A DNA stretch of 64,000 bases from Callorhinus ursinus (GCF_003265705.1 NW_020312817.1:50505589-50569588); one strand, 5' to 3'; shown: positions 21,061-31,992, numbered from the stretch's first letter. Numbers and translations: made by a program. The notes: a model not told the origin generated them from the sequence alone.

Positions 21061-22199
21061 CTCTGGCCCACTTTTAATAAATGATTGTACAGCGTACTGA
21101 GATACTTAACTGAGCCAGCCCACCACTGATGGACCTTACAATGGTTTTCCATTTCACCTCATGACAAGCATCCTTACGGGCGCTGTGCTCCCTGCAAGTT
21201 ACTCGTTAGGAGAGATTCTTAAATGTGCACCTTCTGGGATGAGAGAGTGGCTCATGTGAATGTTGGCTGATGTTGCTGCACTGCACTCCACAAGTTGATT
21301 ACCTGGCTGGAATGTCCACCCACAGTGAGGGCTAGTTCCTGGTGGGTTTAGCCACAGCCTCTCTGGAGGTGAGGCTAGAATACTTCAACTCTTGGAACTG
21401 GTAGTTGCCTGACTGGTCACTTCCGGAGGTCCCAGCAGGTCACTAAGAAACCTTAGGGGAGGGTGAAGAGGAAGGGGCACATAGGTCAGGGAAGAGGATT
21501 TGTTTGTTCGATTCAGAAATGTCAACGGCATGAGAAAGGACTTCATAACCTCCAAGAAGAGCAGCGATTATTCCAAAGCAGTTTGGGGCTGGAGGCAGAG
21601 GAGCCAGTCATTGGAGTGAGGCACCAGTGAGGGTTCCTGGGAGGGGAACTGTGTCACTCTTGAGGGCAGGTGGCCCATGTGGACACAGATGCCTCAGGGA
21701 CTGTCCACTGTTTTTTCAAGCTCCAGCATCTGTCTGGAGGTGGAGGGAAATTCTATCCCCAGTTCCAACAGAACATATAACCTGTCTTTCAAGGAGAAGA
21801 CAGATGGCTAAGGCCCCTCACAGAGGGATCCTAAGACCAAATCAGATGCTGAACTGGTTCAAAGAGCCTCTGAGCTGGAGAAGCCCTGGAGGGCTTTCTG
21901 GAGGAAAGGGTTGGAACATACTCGCGCCTTGGTAAGTGGGCAGGATTTGGACCCTCTGAGAAGCCTGAGCAAAGGCATTTGTAGGAATGATCAGTCTGTT
22001 CAGGCAACAGGAAAGAGTACAGATTGAGGGTGAGTTGGGTGGGCAGGGCAAGAGGAGCTCTAGCTGGGGATGTAGCAGAGGCTGGTGTGGGGGTGTCCTA
22101 TGGACCCCAGGAGAGGATTTGCTCGGGAGTCCTAGATTGTCCTTCCAACCTCTGCGGCCCCGGAAGATCTGGCTTAAGATTCTGGACATGTCCCCTGGG
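21061..22199. other. No feature recognised
   Basis: Balanced DNA without named repeats. It begins the 12-kb interval without Can-SINEs. Open frames of up to about 160 codons near 21840-22515 run on both strands and fall into the rising GC content of the CpG island, so I do not call them. Confidence 0.35.
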
Positions 22200-23330
22200 G
22201 CTGCTGGAAGCCTGTTGGGGCGGCGGTCACCGCCAAGCAGCGCCGTCCCCTGGACACCAGGGGGCGCCGTCCCGCCCTGCGCGGGCCCCGGGCTGCTCCG
22301 CCCTGGGACCACTGGCACTGCCGCCAAGCGGCCAGCCCCCGGGTGAGGGGCCCATCACTCTCGTCTTCACAACCCCACCTTTGGCTCTTTTTCCTTCCCC
22401 AAACCCAACCAGGGGTTCCTCACCCCAGCAAGCAGACGGTGAACTAGGGGTGCAGGGAGAGGGGAGGGTCAGAACCGGTCCTGGGAAGCTAATCGAGGAG
22501 GGTCAGAGGGACTAAAGGCGTCCGTGCCTAGGTTTCCCCCTCTCGCCTTCCCTCTTCCCCTTCCTCCGCCCTTTCCTTGCCTCGTGACCCCTCTCCGGCC
22601 TGCTCTCCCTCCCGCGCCCTCTCTCTCCCTCCTCGCACCATGACCTTTTGTACCAAGCCAGCTTTTACGGGAGTTGGTCCTCCACGTGTGCGCTCATTAA
22701 GGAAAGGGTGCAAAATTCTTAACATTGGAAGGAAGAAAAAAATGCCTTGCTCCCTCGCCCGGTGCCCGTCTCCTCGGAGCGGCGAGGCCTCTCCTGGGGC
22801 GGGCGCAAAGGTCCCCCCACCTCCTCTCCGCCACCCAGCCGCACGCAGCCGAGTCACGGCCCGGCCGGCACTGCCGCGGGCGGAATCGAGGACGGGGGAT
22901 TGAGGCGGCCGCCGCGTGTTTGCCCAGCGTCCGCCCCCGCCGCCGCGGGCCCTAATCTCCGATACACTTGCGAGTTGGTTTCCTGCCCCGGGGCCCCGGC
23001 TCCCCGAGCAAACAGGCCGAGCGCGGCGCTGCATCCGAAATGTGGCATTTGAGCCGCACCGCGGGAGGAAAGCCGGAGCGCGGCCTATCGGGGGTAATTG
23101 CCCTTCTCCGCCCCTAATCCTCCTGCCCAGCCCCTCCCGCCGGCTGCGGCCCATTGATTAGCGCCGAAGCCCGGGGCTCAGCCCAGTCCCGGGAGGGGCG
23201 CCCCGCTCCGCACCCTGGGCCTAGGAGGCAGTCAGGACCCTCTCCCCGCCCGTCTTTCCCCGCATCCCCGGAGCCCCTCTCCAGCGAGGCCGTCTGGATT
23301 GGAGGCGGAGAACGTCCCTGGAAAGGGCAT
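22200..23330. promoter_or_regulatory. CpG island, candidate promoter or enhancer
   Basis: The CpG-densest part of the window, peaking at about 22750-23200 (cggcgaggcct, ggccggcactgccgcgggcg, cgcggcgctgcatccg). Homeodomain-like cores lie at 22953 (TAATCT), 23095 (TAATTG), 23115 (TAATCC) and 23153 (ATTGATTAG). Forkhead-like cores lie at 22917 (TGTTTGC) and 23008 (GCAAACA). A less GC-rich patch at 22640-22740, including TGACCTTTTG, sits at its left. No convincing exon, TATA box or donor site is visible. Direction is unknown. Confidence 0.75.
22251..22269 (+). promoter_or_regulatory. CTCF-like motif 2 (strong)
   Basis: tggacaccagggggcgccg matches the long CTCF motif closely (ACACCAGGGGGCGC), forward orientation. 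It is at the left margin of the CpG island. Confidence 0.8.
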
Positions 23331-25199
23331 CGATGGTTGCCAGGGGAGAGAGAGAGAGGAGGGGAACAGCTGCAGACTTGCCCAGGCACACCCCAGGCTG
23401 GGGAAGCGAGACCCCCAGACCATCCTGTTCTAAGCTTGGTGAGGGAGGATCCACAGGGGCCTGGCTGGACTTGACCCCCTGAGAGCCCGCTGTGGAGCTG
23501 GGAGTTGGGAAGTCCCTATGTACCCCAAACCACTGTCAGGTTCCCAGTGCTTCTGCGGGGGCCAGGGCCCGCTTTCTGTGGTTCGTCCACAGGGGCAGGG
23601 GCCCCGCAGTGGCTTCATTCCGTCATTCATTCACTGAACATGGTGGTGGAGATGGAGTGCAGAGCCCCAAGTGCTCCAAGCTGAAATAGACATGGCCTAT
23701 TCTACAAATCCCTAATGAGAAAGGCCAGTGCAGGGGAAGAGAGAAATAGGGTAATATGGGAGCCTTTGGGGGCAACCCACTGAAGCCTGCGTGATGGCCA
23801 CCCCAGGGAAAGACTGTTCTCAGCTGGGGTGAGTTTTCTTCCCTTTCACTTCCCAGCCTCCCATGCAGGCCTCCAGGATGCACCTCTTTCTCTCCCAGAA
23901 CAGCCACCCCAGGCCAGGAAAACTGAGGCTTGGCCTTCTGAGTGACTTCCCTGGACCTAGGCTGACAGTTCAAAGCTTGGCTTCTCTGTGTGGGGGCAAG
24001 TCTTGCTGCTGTAGTCCTTAGGGGATTCAGGGAGCGGGGCCTCCTCCACACCCTGAGGCCCAGGGAGGGAAAGCTAGGGCTGCGGGCAGAGGCCAGGCCA
24101 GGGTAAATAGAGGGCTGCAGGAATGAACACAGAAGCAGAGATGGAGGAGAGAAATCAGGGTAAGAGGGCTGGACAGTGACCTAGCACCTCATGCCTACAT
24201 GCCTCCCCTCCTGTTAACACCCTTGCACAGGGCCGCGACTGGGGTGAGGCAAGTGAAGCACCACCACAGAGGGCACAGATTTAAGGAGACGCTCCCTCTC
24301 AACGTTGTTCAAAAGCAGGGCCAGCACCCAAGAGGGAGGGCCTCCTTGCCTCACCCTGGACTCATGCCTGCCCTCATTGCCCTAAGGGAGCCCTGCCCCG
24401 GCCAAAGGGAGCCCCAGTCACTGCCCATTACCTGCTGATTTGCCTCCTAGCCTGACACCACCTTGACATCATCCTCACTCGTTGCCTGCTTGGCCCCAAC
24501 TCTCTCCCAGCTGGGATAGAGCCGCCCAAGGCAGGGGTCTCCCTCCTCCAAGGCAGGGCCCAGGTAGACAGCGCATGCGGAATAAATAATTTGCTGATGA
24601 ATGAATAAATGACCCAGGATCTTCCACCCTCCTCCCCCCAAGTCCGTATTTTTCCCTCTGGACATGGCCAGCTGCAGTGGCCACCCCGGGGTTGCTTGCT
24701 TTACCTTGAACCCCATTTAATCCTCCGGCCTTCTGTCTGAGCGTGAATTTGCACAACTGGTGTATGTTTGTTCTCACATCCTCTGTTACTAAGCCCTGCG
24801 TCTCTCTCCAGCCAGACGCGGTCTCCCTGAGGACAGGGCGCAAGGCTGGCCCGGAATTCCTTATCTGGCCTGCAGCACTCAGCCCAGGGTGGCACCCAAT
24901 GTATGCGATACGGTGAGCACCCGGGGCCCTCACGCCCGTCTGAAGACTGGACAAGTCCTCATGCCTTATTTCTGGTTGAGGCGAGGGTGATCCAGGTCAC
25001 ATGTCTCTACCGTGATAGAGCTGGGCTGAAGCCCGGGGCCTGCGTCCTGGAAGCAGGGGACTCTCCTCCTCATGGTTAGTAACCGCATCAGGCAAATTAT
25101 GAGGGTGCAGTCCTGCCTCGTGCGTGTAGGTGTAGGCTGGGGGGGCTTCTCAGCTTTCTCATATCATACCAGGTGCATGGCCACCAACTCCAGTGAATG
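23331..25199. other. GC-rich unassigned DNA with worn repeat tails
   Basis: The interval 23618-23850 begins 'cgtcattcattcactgaaca', an ancient-repeat-like start. The intervals 24540-24610 and 24780-24925 end like L2/MIR 3' tails (aataaatgaccc; 'ctgaggacagggcgcaaggc'). No coding feature is supported. Confidence 0.35.
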
Positions 25200-25575
25200 T
25201 GACAGAGCACGTGCGAATGGGTGGGCGTGTATGTGATATCTGCTGGGGGTGCGTGTGTGGAGTCTGCTGTGTATGGATGTGTGTGTGCCTGGGGAGGTGT
25301 GTGTATGTGGTGTCAGTGGAGGGTGTGTGTGGATTCTGTTGGATATGAGTGTAGGTTGGTATGGCGGGGGGTGTTGGCTGTGTGTGTCTGCTGAGTGTGG
25401 GCGTGTAAGTAGTATCTCTTGGGTTCTGTCTGTGTGTTTGTAGTGTTTGCTAAGGGTGAGGGTAAGTGGTATCTGTGGGGTGTGTCTGCACAGTGTGTGC
25501 AGTGCCGGCTGGGATGTATGTATGTGATGTCTGCTCTGTGTGCATGTGGGTGGCTGTTGTGCCTGTAGGCTGTAT
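25200..25575. repeat. Degenerate GT-rich minisatellite
   Basis: Repeated variants of 'gtgtgtatgtggtgtc' and 'tctgctgggggtgcgtg' recur with irregular spacing of roughly 30-50 bases. The opposite strand carries a 208-codon open frame rich in His/Thr/Pro, produced by the repeat. Confidence 0.8.
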
Positions 25576-27149
25576 TGTGATGCTGCCTTCCGAAAACTTC
25601 TGTGTAAAATGCCTGATGATATTCCCTGACCAGTTAACCTATGCCTGGGCAGGGGCTGCTGTCCCATGCGTGGGCTGGCTAGGGAGACATGCACGGAGGG
25701 CCTGGGAGTCCAGTGACTCAGGAGGTCAGGAAGCCGAAGGACAGCAGTAACTGTTATGACCAGGGCGCAGGGAAACCCAGGCTGGGACAAGTGCTGGCTG
25801 CCGTGAGTGGACAGAGGCAGCGCCTGGATGTCTCAATCCTATTGAACACAGAGGGCAAGGCCCCCTGCACCACACAGATCCCAGGCAGGGGAGGGGACAG
25901 GACATGTCAAGTCTGGATCTCAATCCAGGCAACACATTCAGTCTCAGCACAATTCAGAAGGAGAGAGTGCTGGGAGAAGGCTGAGCTCAGCTGGTTGGGC
26001 AGGCGGGGCAGAGAAGTGAGCCAGCTCTCTATGGCTGGCCCCATTGGCATCCTTCCGGGCAGAGTCAGCTCCATGTCTTGCTGGGTGCAGGACTCAGTAA
26101 AGAAAGCAAGAGCTGGATCTCAGCCCCTCTCCCCACCTGGCCAGGTACCCTTGTGCAATGTACAACCTGCCCAACTGTACACAGTGACCCTGGGCCTTGG
26201 CCTGGGAACCTGCAACTTCTGCTTCTTCAGGGGCTAAGAAGAGGATGTCCTCCTTGGGCTTTGGAGGAGAGGGAAGGCTTGACTGACTGGGGTGGGGATG
26301 GCTTGGGAGCAGGATAGCTGGAGGCCTGCTGGCTGGGCATACTGTCTTCTGGGCTAGCCTTCACAGTGAAAGCAGGGTAGAAGGTACCAGCAATCTGTAA
26401 ACTTATCGCTTCACAGAGTGCCAGAATGGCCATTCACTGCCCACAGAAGAACTATGACAGGGAAGAGACTACAAAAAAAAGTAGAAAGATGGCTGACCAA
26501 AAAGAGCATTCAGAAAGGAGTCTGGTAGAGGAGAGAAGCCTCCAAACAGTAATCCGAGTCACCAAGATGACCCAGAACTAGCTTTGTAACCTCTGACTAC
26601 TAACTTCTTCCTGGTCTCAGTTTTGTCATCCAATTCAGGGGGTTGGGATAAAATGATTTTAAGGTTCTTTTCCCCATGACTCTAACACAGAACTGGCCCA
26701 GCCGTGGGCTGACCCAGATGAGGGTCATGCTAGTTCCTGTCCCCATTCACAGGGACACTGGGGTGAGGGTGGGGGTGGGGGTGGAGAATGTGGGTGGCTC
26801 AGTGCAGCCCATCCCTACGCTGAAAACCCAGCCCAGAGCCCCATCTTGCCGTCTGGAACCCTGTGCTCATGTGTGAACAAAGACTTGAAAGGACTCTTAT
26901 GGACTTTTAGCTCCAAGGAAGCCTATGCCTTTCTAACTAAATTCTAGAATTAAATATGGAGCTGACATCTATAGACTTTGAGAGCTGAGATTCTGGGAAA
27001 CTCCAGCCAAACTCCAGAGCTGTTGTGAGGAGTAGCCTGTGACCATTGTTTTGGTCCCTGGGGCCTGGAGGATAGAGAAGGGCAAGAGGCAGAGAATTCG
27101 GGCCTTTGGAGGTCAGAAGAACGTGGAGGAGGACCTGGCTGCCTCAGCA
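25576..27149. other. Unassigned DNA; G-rich run and MIR-like fragment inside
   Basis: The interval 26560-26700 weakly follows MIR (ctttgtaacctctgactact, 'ctggtctcagttttgtcatc'). A run at 26757-26787 holds spaced GGGGTGGGGG units. No coding signal. Confidence 0.35.
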
Positions 27150-27180
27150 CTGGGCGGGGGCGGGGGGGGGGCGGGGGAGT
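27150..27180 (+). repeat. G-run, G-quadruplex-prone
   Basis: gggcgggggcgggggggggg continues with cgggggag. Four or more G-tracts are separated by single C residues on the plus strand. Confidence 0.85.
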
Positions 27181-27199
27181 GATGAGCAGGAGTTTTCAC

Positions 27200-27660
27200 C
27201 CCTTCAGTAAAACAAACAAAAAAATTATTTCTCCTATTTCCTTCTCTGAGATTAGTGATAAACTGTCTGTCCCCTAAAAGAAAATGATAAAGACTCTAAT
27301 TTTACTTGGAGGCTTAGAAATGCCATTTCTACGCAAAACAGGGAGCCCATAATCAGACTTGAGCGGGGCAGAGCTTTGATAGAAAATGTTTTCCTCTCTC
27401 CCTCTATTTCTTCCCCTCCTTTCCCTCGCAAAGCAAGATGCCCGACAGCTAAGAACAATGCTCAATAAAGTGAAATAATATTTTAGTCAAAATAGGCCGA
27501 GACTGCTCCCAGCCAACTGTAAATTAGCATTTTGAGGGCAAATATGCAGACAATTTGAGATAATGAAGGCTGATTATTCAATCCAATGAATGTTAACTAG
27601 GGAGCAGGGGCTCCACTGCCTTATCTCACTCCCTTCGATTTATTTTTTTTTAATCGTTTC
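27200..27660. promoter_or_regulatory. Candidate conserved non-coding element
   Basis: A repeat-free, AT-leaning block with clustered developmental-type motifs: AACAATG (27454, SOX-like), CAATAAA (27463), AATTAG (27522), ATATGCA (27542, POU-like) and CCAAT (27583). It lacks any recognised transposon pattern and has no open frame of note. Conservation is inferred from texture, not measured. Confidence 0.45.
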
Positions 27661-27703
27661 ACATTTGAACTCTTTATTTGTTTCTGTTTTATGCGCCCCC
27701 TCC

Positions 27704-27704
27704 T

Positions 27705-27773
<69 letters not shown>
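27704..27773. repeat. (CT)n(CA)n compound microsatellite
   Basis: About 28 bases of CT followed by about 44 bases of CA, without interruption. Expected to be length-polymorphic. Confidence 0.98.
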
Positions 27774-27775
<2 letters not shown>

Positions 27776-27869
27776 CCCTCCCTACTTCCCTGTGCTCCTG
27801 CCTAGGCTGCTGAAGAGGACCATGGGAGATGGCCAGTCTGTCCACCCGGGATCCCAGCCTGGCCTTCCG

Positions 27870-28060
27870 ATCAGCTCAGCAAGCCCCATGGAGCACTCAC
27901 TATGTGCATGGCCCTTTGCGGAGTCAGAGGGGTCAAGGGTGGGGGCGACACCCACTAAACAGATGGATGACACAGGCCCTGCTTCTCAGAGCTTACAGCA
28001 GGGCTGGGCCCAGGATATGGGGAAATCACACGGGTTTATAAAGGATTATGCCTGGTGTGT
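27870..28060 (+). mobile_element. Ancient mammal-wide repeat, family not assigned
   Basis: 'gagcactcactatgtgcatg', 'aaacagatggatgacacagg' and 'cctgcttctcagagcttaca' follow the same old repeat pattern as 61490-61990. Confidence 0.5.
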
Positions 28061-28214
28061 GTGAGGTGCAGGAATCGGGTATAGACATGAAATCCAAACA
28101 ACAGGAGGAATTCCTTTCAAGGCCTTCAACCCACCCTCCCTGAAAGGTCCAGAGGGAGCTTCCTACTGCCCATCCCCAGGAATCATGCATGGACACCTTT
28201 CTTAAATTATTCTT

Positions 28215-28400
28215 CATTCCAGGCAGGACTAACTTCATAGTTTGCAGGGACCAGTGCAAAATGAAAATGCAGGGCCCCTGGTTAAAAAATTTTTGAGAAT
28301 TTCCAGATGGGGCTGGCAGAGCATTAAACCAAACTTGAGAGCCTTCTGAGCATGGGGCCTGGGCAACTGTGCAGGCCATACACCCATACCACTGGCCCTG
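28215..28400 (+). mobile_element. Unassigned interspersed repeat, copy 2
   Basis: Parallels 15006-15197: 'gtgcaaaatgaaaatgcagg', 'gcagagcattaaacca', 'tgagcatggggcctgg'. Same strand and same order, clearly diverged. Confidence 0.6.
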
Positions 28401-29009
28401 GGTTCCAGGACTGCTGGGTGGAGGTAATCTAAGCAGGCTTTCTGGAGGAGGAATGAGGCAGGAACCCTCAGTTCCTGGATAGCTGTCAGCACAGCGATGC
28501 TCCCCCTTGATGGTGGCTGTTCTCCAGCCCAGAAATGATGTTTACTTGGTGGTGGAGAAAACAGCTCCCAGCTGGACAAAGGACCCTCCGTGCTCTGGTG
28601 CTCACCTGAGCCTCAGCTTTCTCCTCTGGCCTTGGCCTTGCTCTTTCCTTCACCAGGGCCTGCCTCCGCATTCCGGCCCCTTTCCCATGGGCTCCTGCCC
28701 CTGTACCAGGCCCTGCAGCTCCCCTTCCCTCTGTGGCCACTGAGTGTCCCTCATGGTGTTATGCAGCAGGAAGCCTCCTCCCACACATGGCCTGTCCCTT
28801 CTCTGCCCTCCTCCTCAAAATACCCACTCGCCACCACACCGCCTGCTCCCAGTGGGCCATGTTCACTATGCCCAAACCCTTCAGTGTGTCTGTTCATGCT
28901 GGGATCCTCACCTGGAGGCTCTTCCTTCAGCCCCCTCCTGCCACCCCCCCTATTTCCCCCCCATCTACTCTGTTTTCATCCCTCTCTTCATACCCAGCCA
29001 AAGAGCTTT
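28401..29009. other. C-rich unassigned DNA, possibly L2
   Basis: The interval 28790-28935 has an L2-like flavour (ttcatgctgggatcctcacc, 'cttccttcagccccctcctg') but is too diverged for a firm call. Open frames of up to 171 codons on several frames reflect the C-rich composition. Confidence 0.35.
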
Positions 29010-29180
29010 GCTGTCAAGCAGCCTGGCTCTCTGCCCAGCTCTGCCCTTTACGGGCGTGTGCTCTTGAGCAGGTTATTTCTGAGCCTCTGTTTCTCTGTGA
29101 GTTAATGGGGACGTACTCAGCCCTGTCCCCTGAGGTGCATGGGAGGGCAGAATGAGCTGGCACAGGCGGCCAGCCCTCTA
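29010..29180 (+). mobile_element. MIR fragment
   Basis: Plus-strand MIR: 'cagctctgccctttacgggc', 'ctcttgagcaggttatttct', 'gagcctctgtttctctgtga', 'gttaatggggacgtac'. Confidence 0.7.
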
Positions 29181-29329
29181 AAATGTGCATATGTTAGCTT
29201 ACCACTCTGGGAGCCCAAAGGGTGAGCTGTCCCTCTCAGAACTGTTGTGCCATTTGGAGTCCCCAACATGTATGGGGCCCCACAGTCTTCTACCATTTCT
29301 TCCACCTGGCTGAGTTTTCCCCAAGTGGT

Positions 29330-29890
29330 GTGGTGGACGCTGATGATGGGCTCCCTCAGCCTCCCACGCCACCTCCTTTTTGGCTGGAGAGGTTGGAAAA
29401 TGAAAAACTGCATTTCCCAGAATCCCTTGCAGCTAGGGTTCTGGACGTGAAAAGGATTCCACCCGTCAGTTATACCATGATATTTGGAAGGGAGGTATGA
29501 GGCCGAGGCTATTTCCTGCCTCTGGTTGTTTCTAGTTCTTTGTTTGTTTGTTTGTTTTCTGCAGCAACTTCCCAGGATCCATCCTCTAGCTTCTGGGTGT
29601 CACAAGGCAAAGACAGGGGTGACAATGGCAGTAGTGGCTCAACTCTGGCTTTGTGATCTCTGTATTGCAGATACAGTGGCTTCAAATCCATAGTTCAGGA
29701 GATGGTTTCAGAGGGGGTAGTGCCACCGGGGTCAGTTCAGAATCCTTCTGGAAATCATTCCTGGATGTTCAGGTTAGAACCTGCTATTCTGGCCCCTCCA
29801 ACAATTTTGAAAGCGCCTGATTCTCTGTATTGGATATCTCCTTGGTTAAAATGCCCAGAGGGGTTTTCTACACAGAGCCTTGATGGGCAT
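29330..29890 (+). mobile_element. LTR-like ancient repeat, class uncertain
   Basis: Starts with a widespread 'catttcccagaatcccttgc' motif and ends with 'ttggatatctccttggttaa' and 'cccagaggggttttct', as in some old LTR elements. A (TTTG)n run lies at 29537-29556. Assignment is by pattern only. Confidence 0.4.
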
Positions 29891-30699
29891 CAGTGCAAGC
29901 CAGGCCTTCTTTTTCTCCTAGACACCCACAGCGTAGCCCCTAACCTACATCTCCTTCTCCTAAAGAAAGCTTCTTCACACCAGCAGAGCCAGCACCATGA
30001 TCGGCCTCTGAGCTGCCCAGCTCCTGTGCCGGTCACTGCCTGTTTGCACTGGCACTCACTTCCTGCCCTTCCCCTTCTCTGTTCTGCATGCAGGGAGCCC
30101 CCGCTGTGGGTCATATGTCTCAGGCTGCCCTGCCCACTGGTTTCCTGTGGGGTTCAGCCAGGGCAAGGCACTGGAGGGCAGGAAGAAGGAAAGGCCAGAG
30201 TATTTCTCCTTGTCTTCTCTCTCTTTGCTCACAGTGGCATCTAATCTGTGCCACTGGCTTCTGCCAGACACTGCCCACAGATGGCCCCAGCTCCCAGCTG
30301 TTGGCCCCTCCAAGTGATAGCTCTGACCTGGAGGTCCACTGCCCGGCTCCAGGGCGGGGGGAGAAGCTTCTTGCAAGTATTTGCCTTGAAGTTGCCTCAC
30401 CTTCCCCTTTTCCGTTCTCCCAACATTCCTGTAACTGGGTTCTCAAATTAAATCCCCGGTGGACGGAGCTACCTGGTGTGAGTGGGTTTCCTGACACTAC
30501 CTTCCCCATACGGGCCGTGCCAGTAGTGGGGCCCTGAGCCACCTCTTCCCTCCTCATGGACACGGGCTGTCTCAGAGGCCAGCCTGCCCTGGCCCAGCCG
30601 GGGGAAACATCTGGGCAGAGTCCTTCAGGGTCCCGTTCCCCCGCTGGGGAGTGGGGGGTGGGGAGGAGCCAGGGTGAATGGCAGCTTTCGCCAACACCT
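29891..30699. other. No feature recognised
   Basis: Repeat-poor GC-rich DNA. Several overlapping open frames (up to about 150 codons on both strands) lack splice sites or codon bias that I can support. Confidence 0.35.
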
Positions 30700-30850
30700 C
30701 ACTCTTCTCTTCTCTTCTCGACATGTTTACTCACAGGCTGTCTGGAAAGTGAGAATCCTCCCTAATGGATGTTTCACCCAATTAAATAATTAACTCAGAG
30801 TGTTGCTAAGCATCCTTAGCAAATGTCTTCCAGTCCTGGAGGCTTCCTCA
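30700..30850. promoter_or_regulatory. Candidate conserved non-coding element with inverted repeat
   Basis: Contains two homeodomain-type cores (CAATTA at 30779 and TAATTA at 30787) and, 10 bases further, a perfect 8-base inverted repeat TTGCTAAG-catc-CTTAGCAA (30803-30822), which could bind a dimeric factor. No transposon pattern. Function is inferred. Confidence 0.45.
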
Positions 30851-31074
30851 TGCCAGGCCGTGGCTGCTGCCAGCCGGGGCCTGGCCAATACCCACACAGA
30901 AGGGGCTGGAGGGAGGAACCAGGAGGCTGGGGGTGCTGCCCCGTGTTTCCGGGCCCGGATGAGGGAGACACGTGCCCTGGGGAGGGAAGGACAGGAGGGG
31001 TGCATATAATAGGGAAGTTGAGGCTCATAGGAGGGGCGGTAGGCCATGGAGTAAGGTGCCTACAGGGGAGAGGC
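30851..31074. other. No feature recognised
   Basis: GC-rich unassigned DNA preceding an L1M tail. Confidence 0.35.
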
Positions 31075-31435
31075 TAAGTATGTTATGGTTCATTCATACT
31101 GTGGGATATCACTCAGTCCTTAAAAGAAATGAAATAAGTTTATGTGGAACGGACAGCAAAAGATCTCCAAGATATGATAAGTGAAAAAAAAATGCCAATA
31201 CCAGTGCATATAGTTTAACTTAGTATAAGTAAAAATAACATGCACGTGAATGCATGTACCTGCACATCTATGAAAGAAGACCAGAAGGAAGCACACCCGA
31301 CTGCTCCCAGGGGTGAGCCCTGTGCCCCGGGCGGAGTGAGGAGAAGCGAGTGTTCTATTACTCTGCCCTCCTGAAGTGCTGGACAACCAGAATGTATTCT
31401 TCTATCACTTCTATAATTAAAATAAAACAAAAAAA
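31075..31435 (+). mobile_element. L1M 3'UTR end
   Basis: Order typical of an L1M tail: 'ggttcattcatactgtggga', 'cagtccttaaaagaaatgaa', 'gatctccaagatatgataag', 'tgaaagaagaccagaagga', ending 'tctataattaaaataaaaca'. Confidence 0.75.
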
Positions 31436-31945
31436 TGTAGTGAATACTGGTTAGAAATTAGAAAAATAGCTATGTTTAAAGAAATGGCACAGAGGGGGAT
31501 GTAGGAGTTATGATAAATTGAAGAAAATAGATTCTTAACCCTAGGGAATAGATTCTTGAGTCAGTATTTTCCAATCATTTTGGCTTCCTGTCATAATGAG
31601 AAGTTGATTTTCAGCAGATCCCAGTACATGTATATATATTTGAAATAGAAATTCCACAAAATGATATTTGCATTTGGTACATATCCTGCACCTTAGTATT
31701 TTCTATTCTTTTCTAATTTTCCTTTAAAAATACTAGTTGTGATCCTCCAAATAGGTTTCATGAGTATTAATGGGTTCCAAGCTAGTTTGGAAAACACTGC
31801 CTAAACTGATGGGTCTCTTAGGAAAGGCTTGGCCATCAAGCCCTCAGGCACCGAATCCCCCAGGGAGAGATCTTCTTCACTGGCAGGACCATGGGAAGGC
31901 AGCATTGGCCGCATTTGCTACCAGCCCACAGTTCTGTCTTGGAAC
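31436..31945. other. AT-rich unassigned DNA
   Basis: No feature recognised, apart from 'ggtttcatgagtattaatgg' and 'gtttggaaaacactgcc', which hint at an old DNA transposon end. Confidence 0.35.
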
Positions 31946-31992
31946 CATTATGAACCAGAATTAAACCATTATGAACCAGAACTGAACCATTG
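31945..31992. repeat. 18-base tandem duplication
   Basis: accattatgaaccagaa occurs twice in tandem, followed by a partial third start (gaaccattg). Units begin near 31945 and 31964. Confidence 0.85.

Noticed and set aside
22528..23161. Long open frames on both strands in the CpG island, including one with an ATG in good context at 22640.
   Set aside because: High GC content removes stop codons on all frames. The products are Arg/Pro/Gly-rich on both strands with no known domain and no donor site.
25164..25790. 208-codon minus-strand open frame.
   Set aside because: Produced by the GT-rich minisatellite; composition is repetitive His/Thr/Pro/Ser.
28590..29105. 171-codon open frame, plus strand, and overlapping frames nearby.
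   Set aside because: C-rich DNA with L2/MIR fragments; three frames are open at once, which argues against coding.
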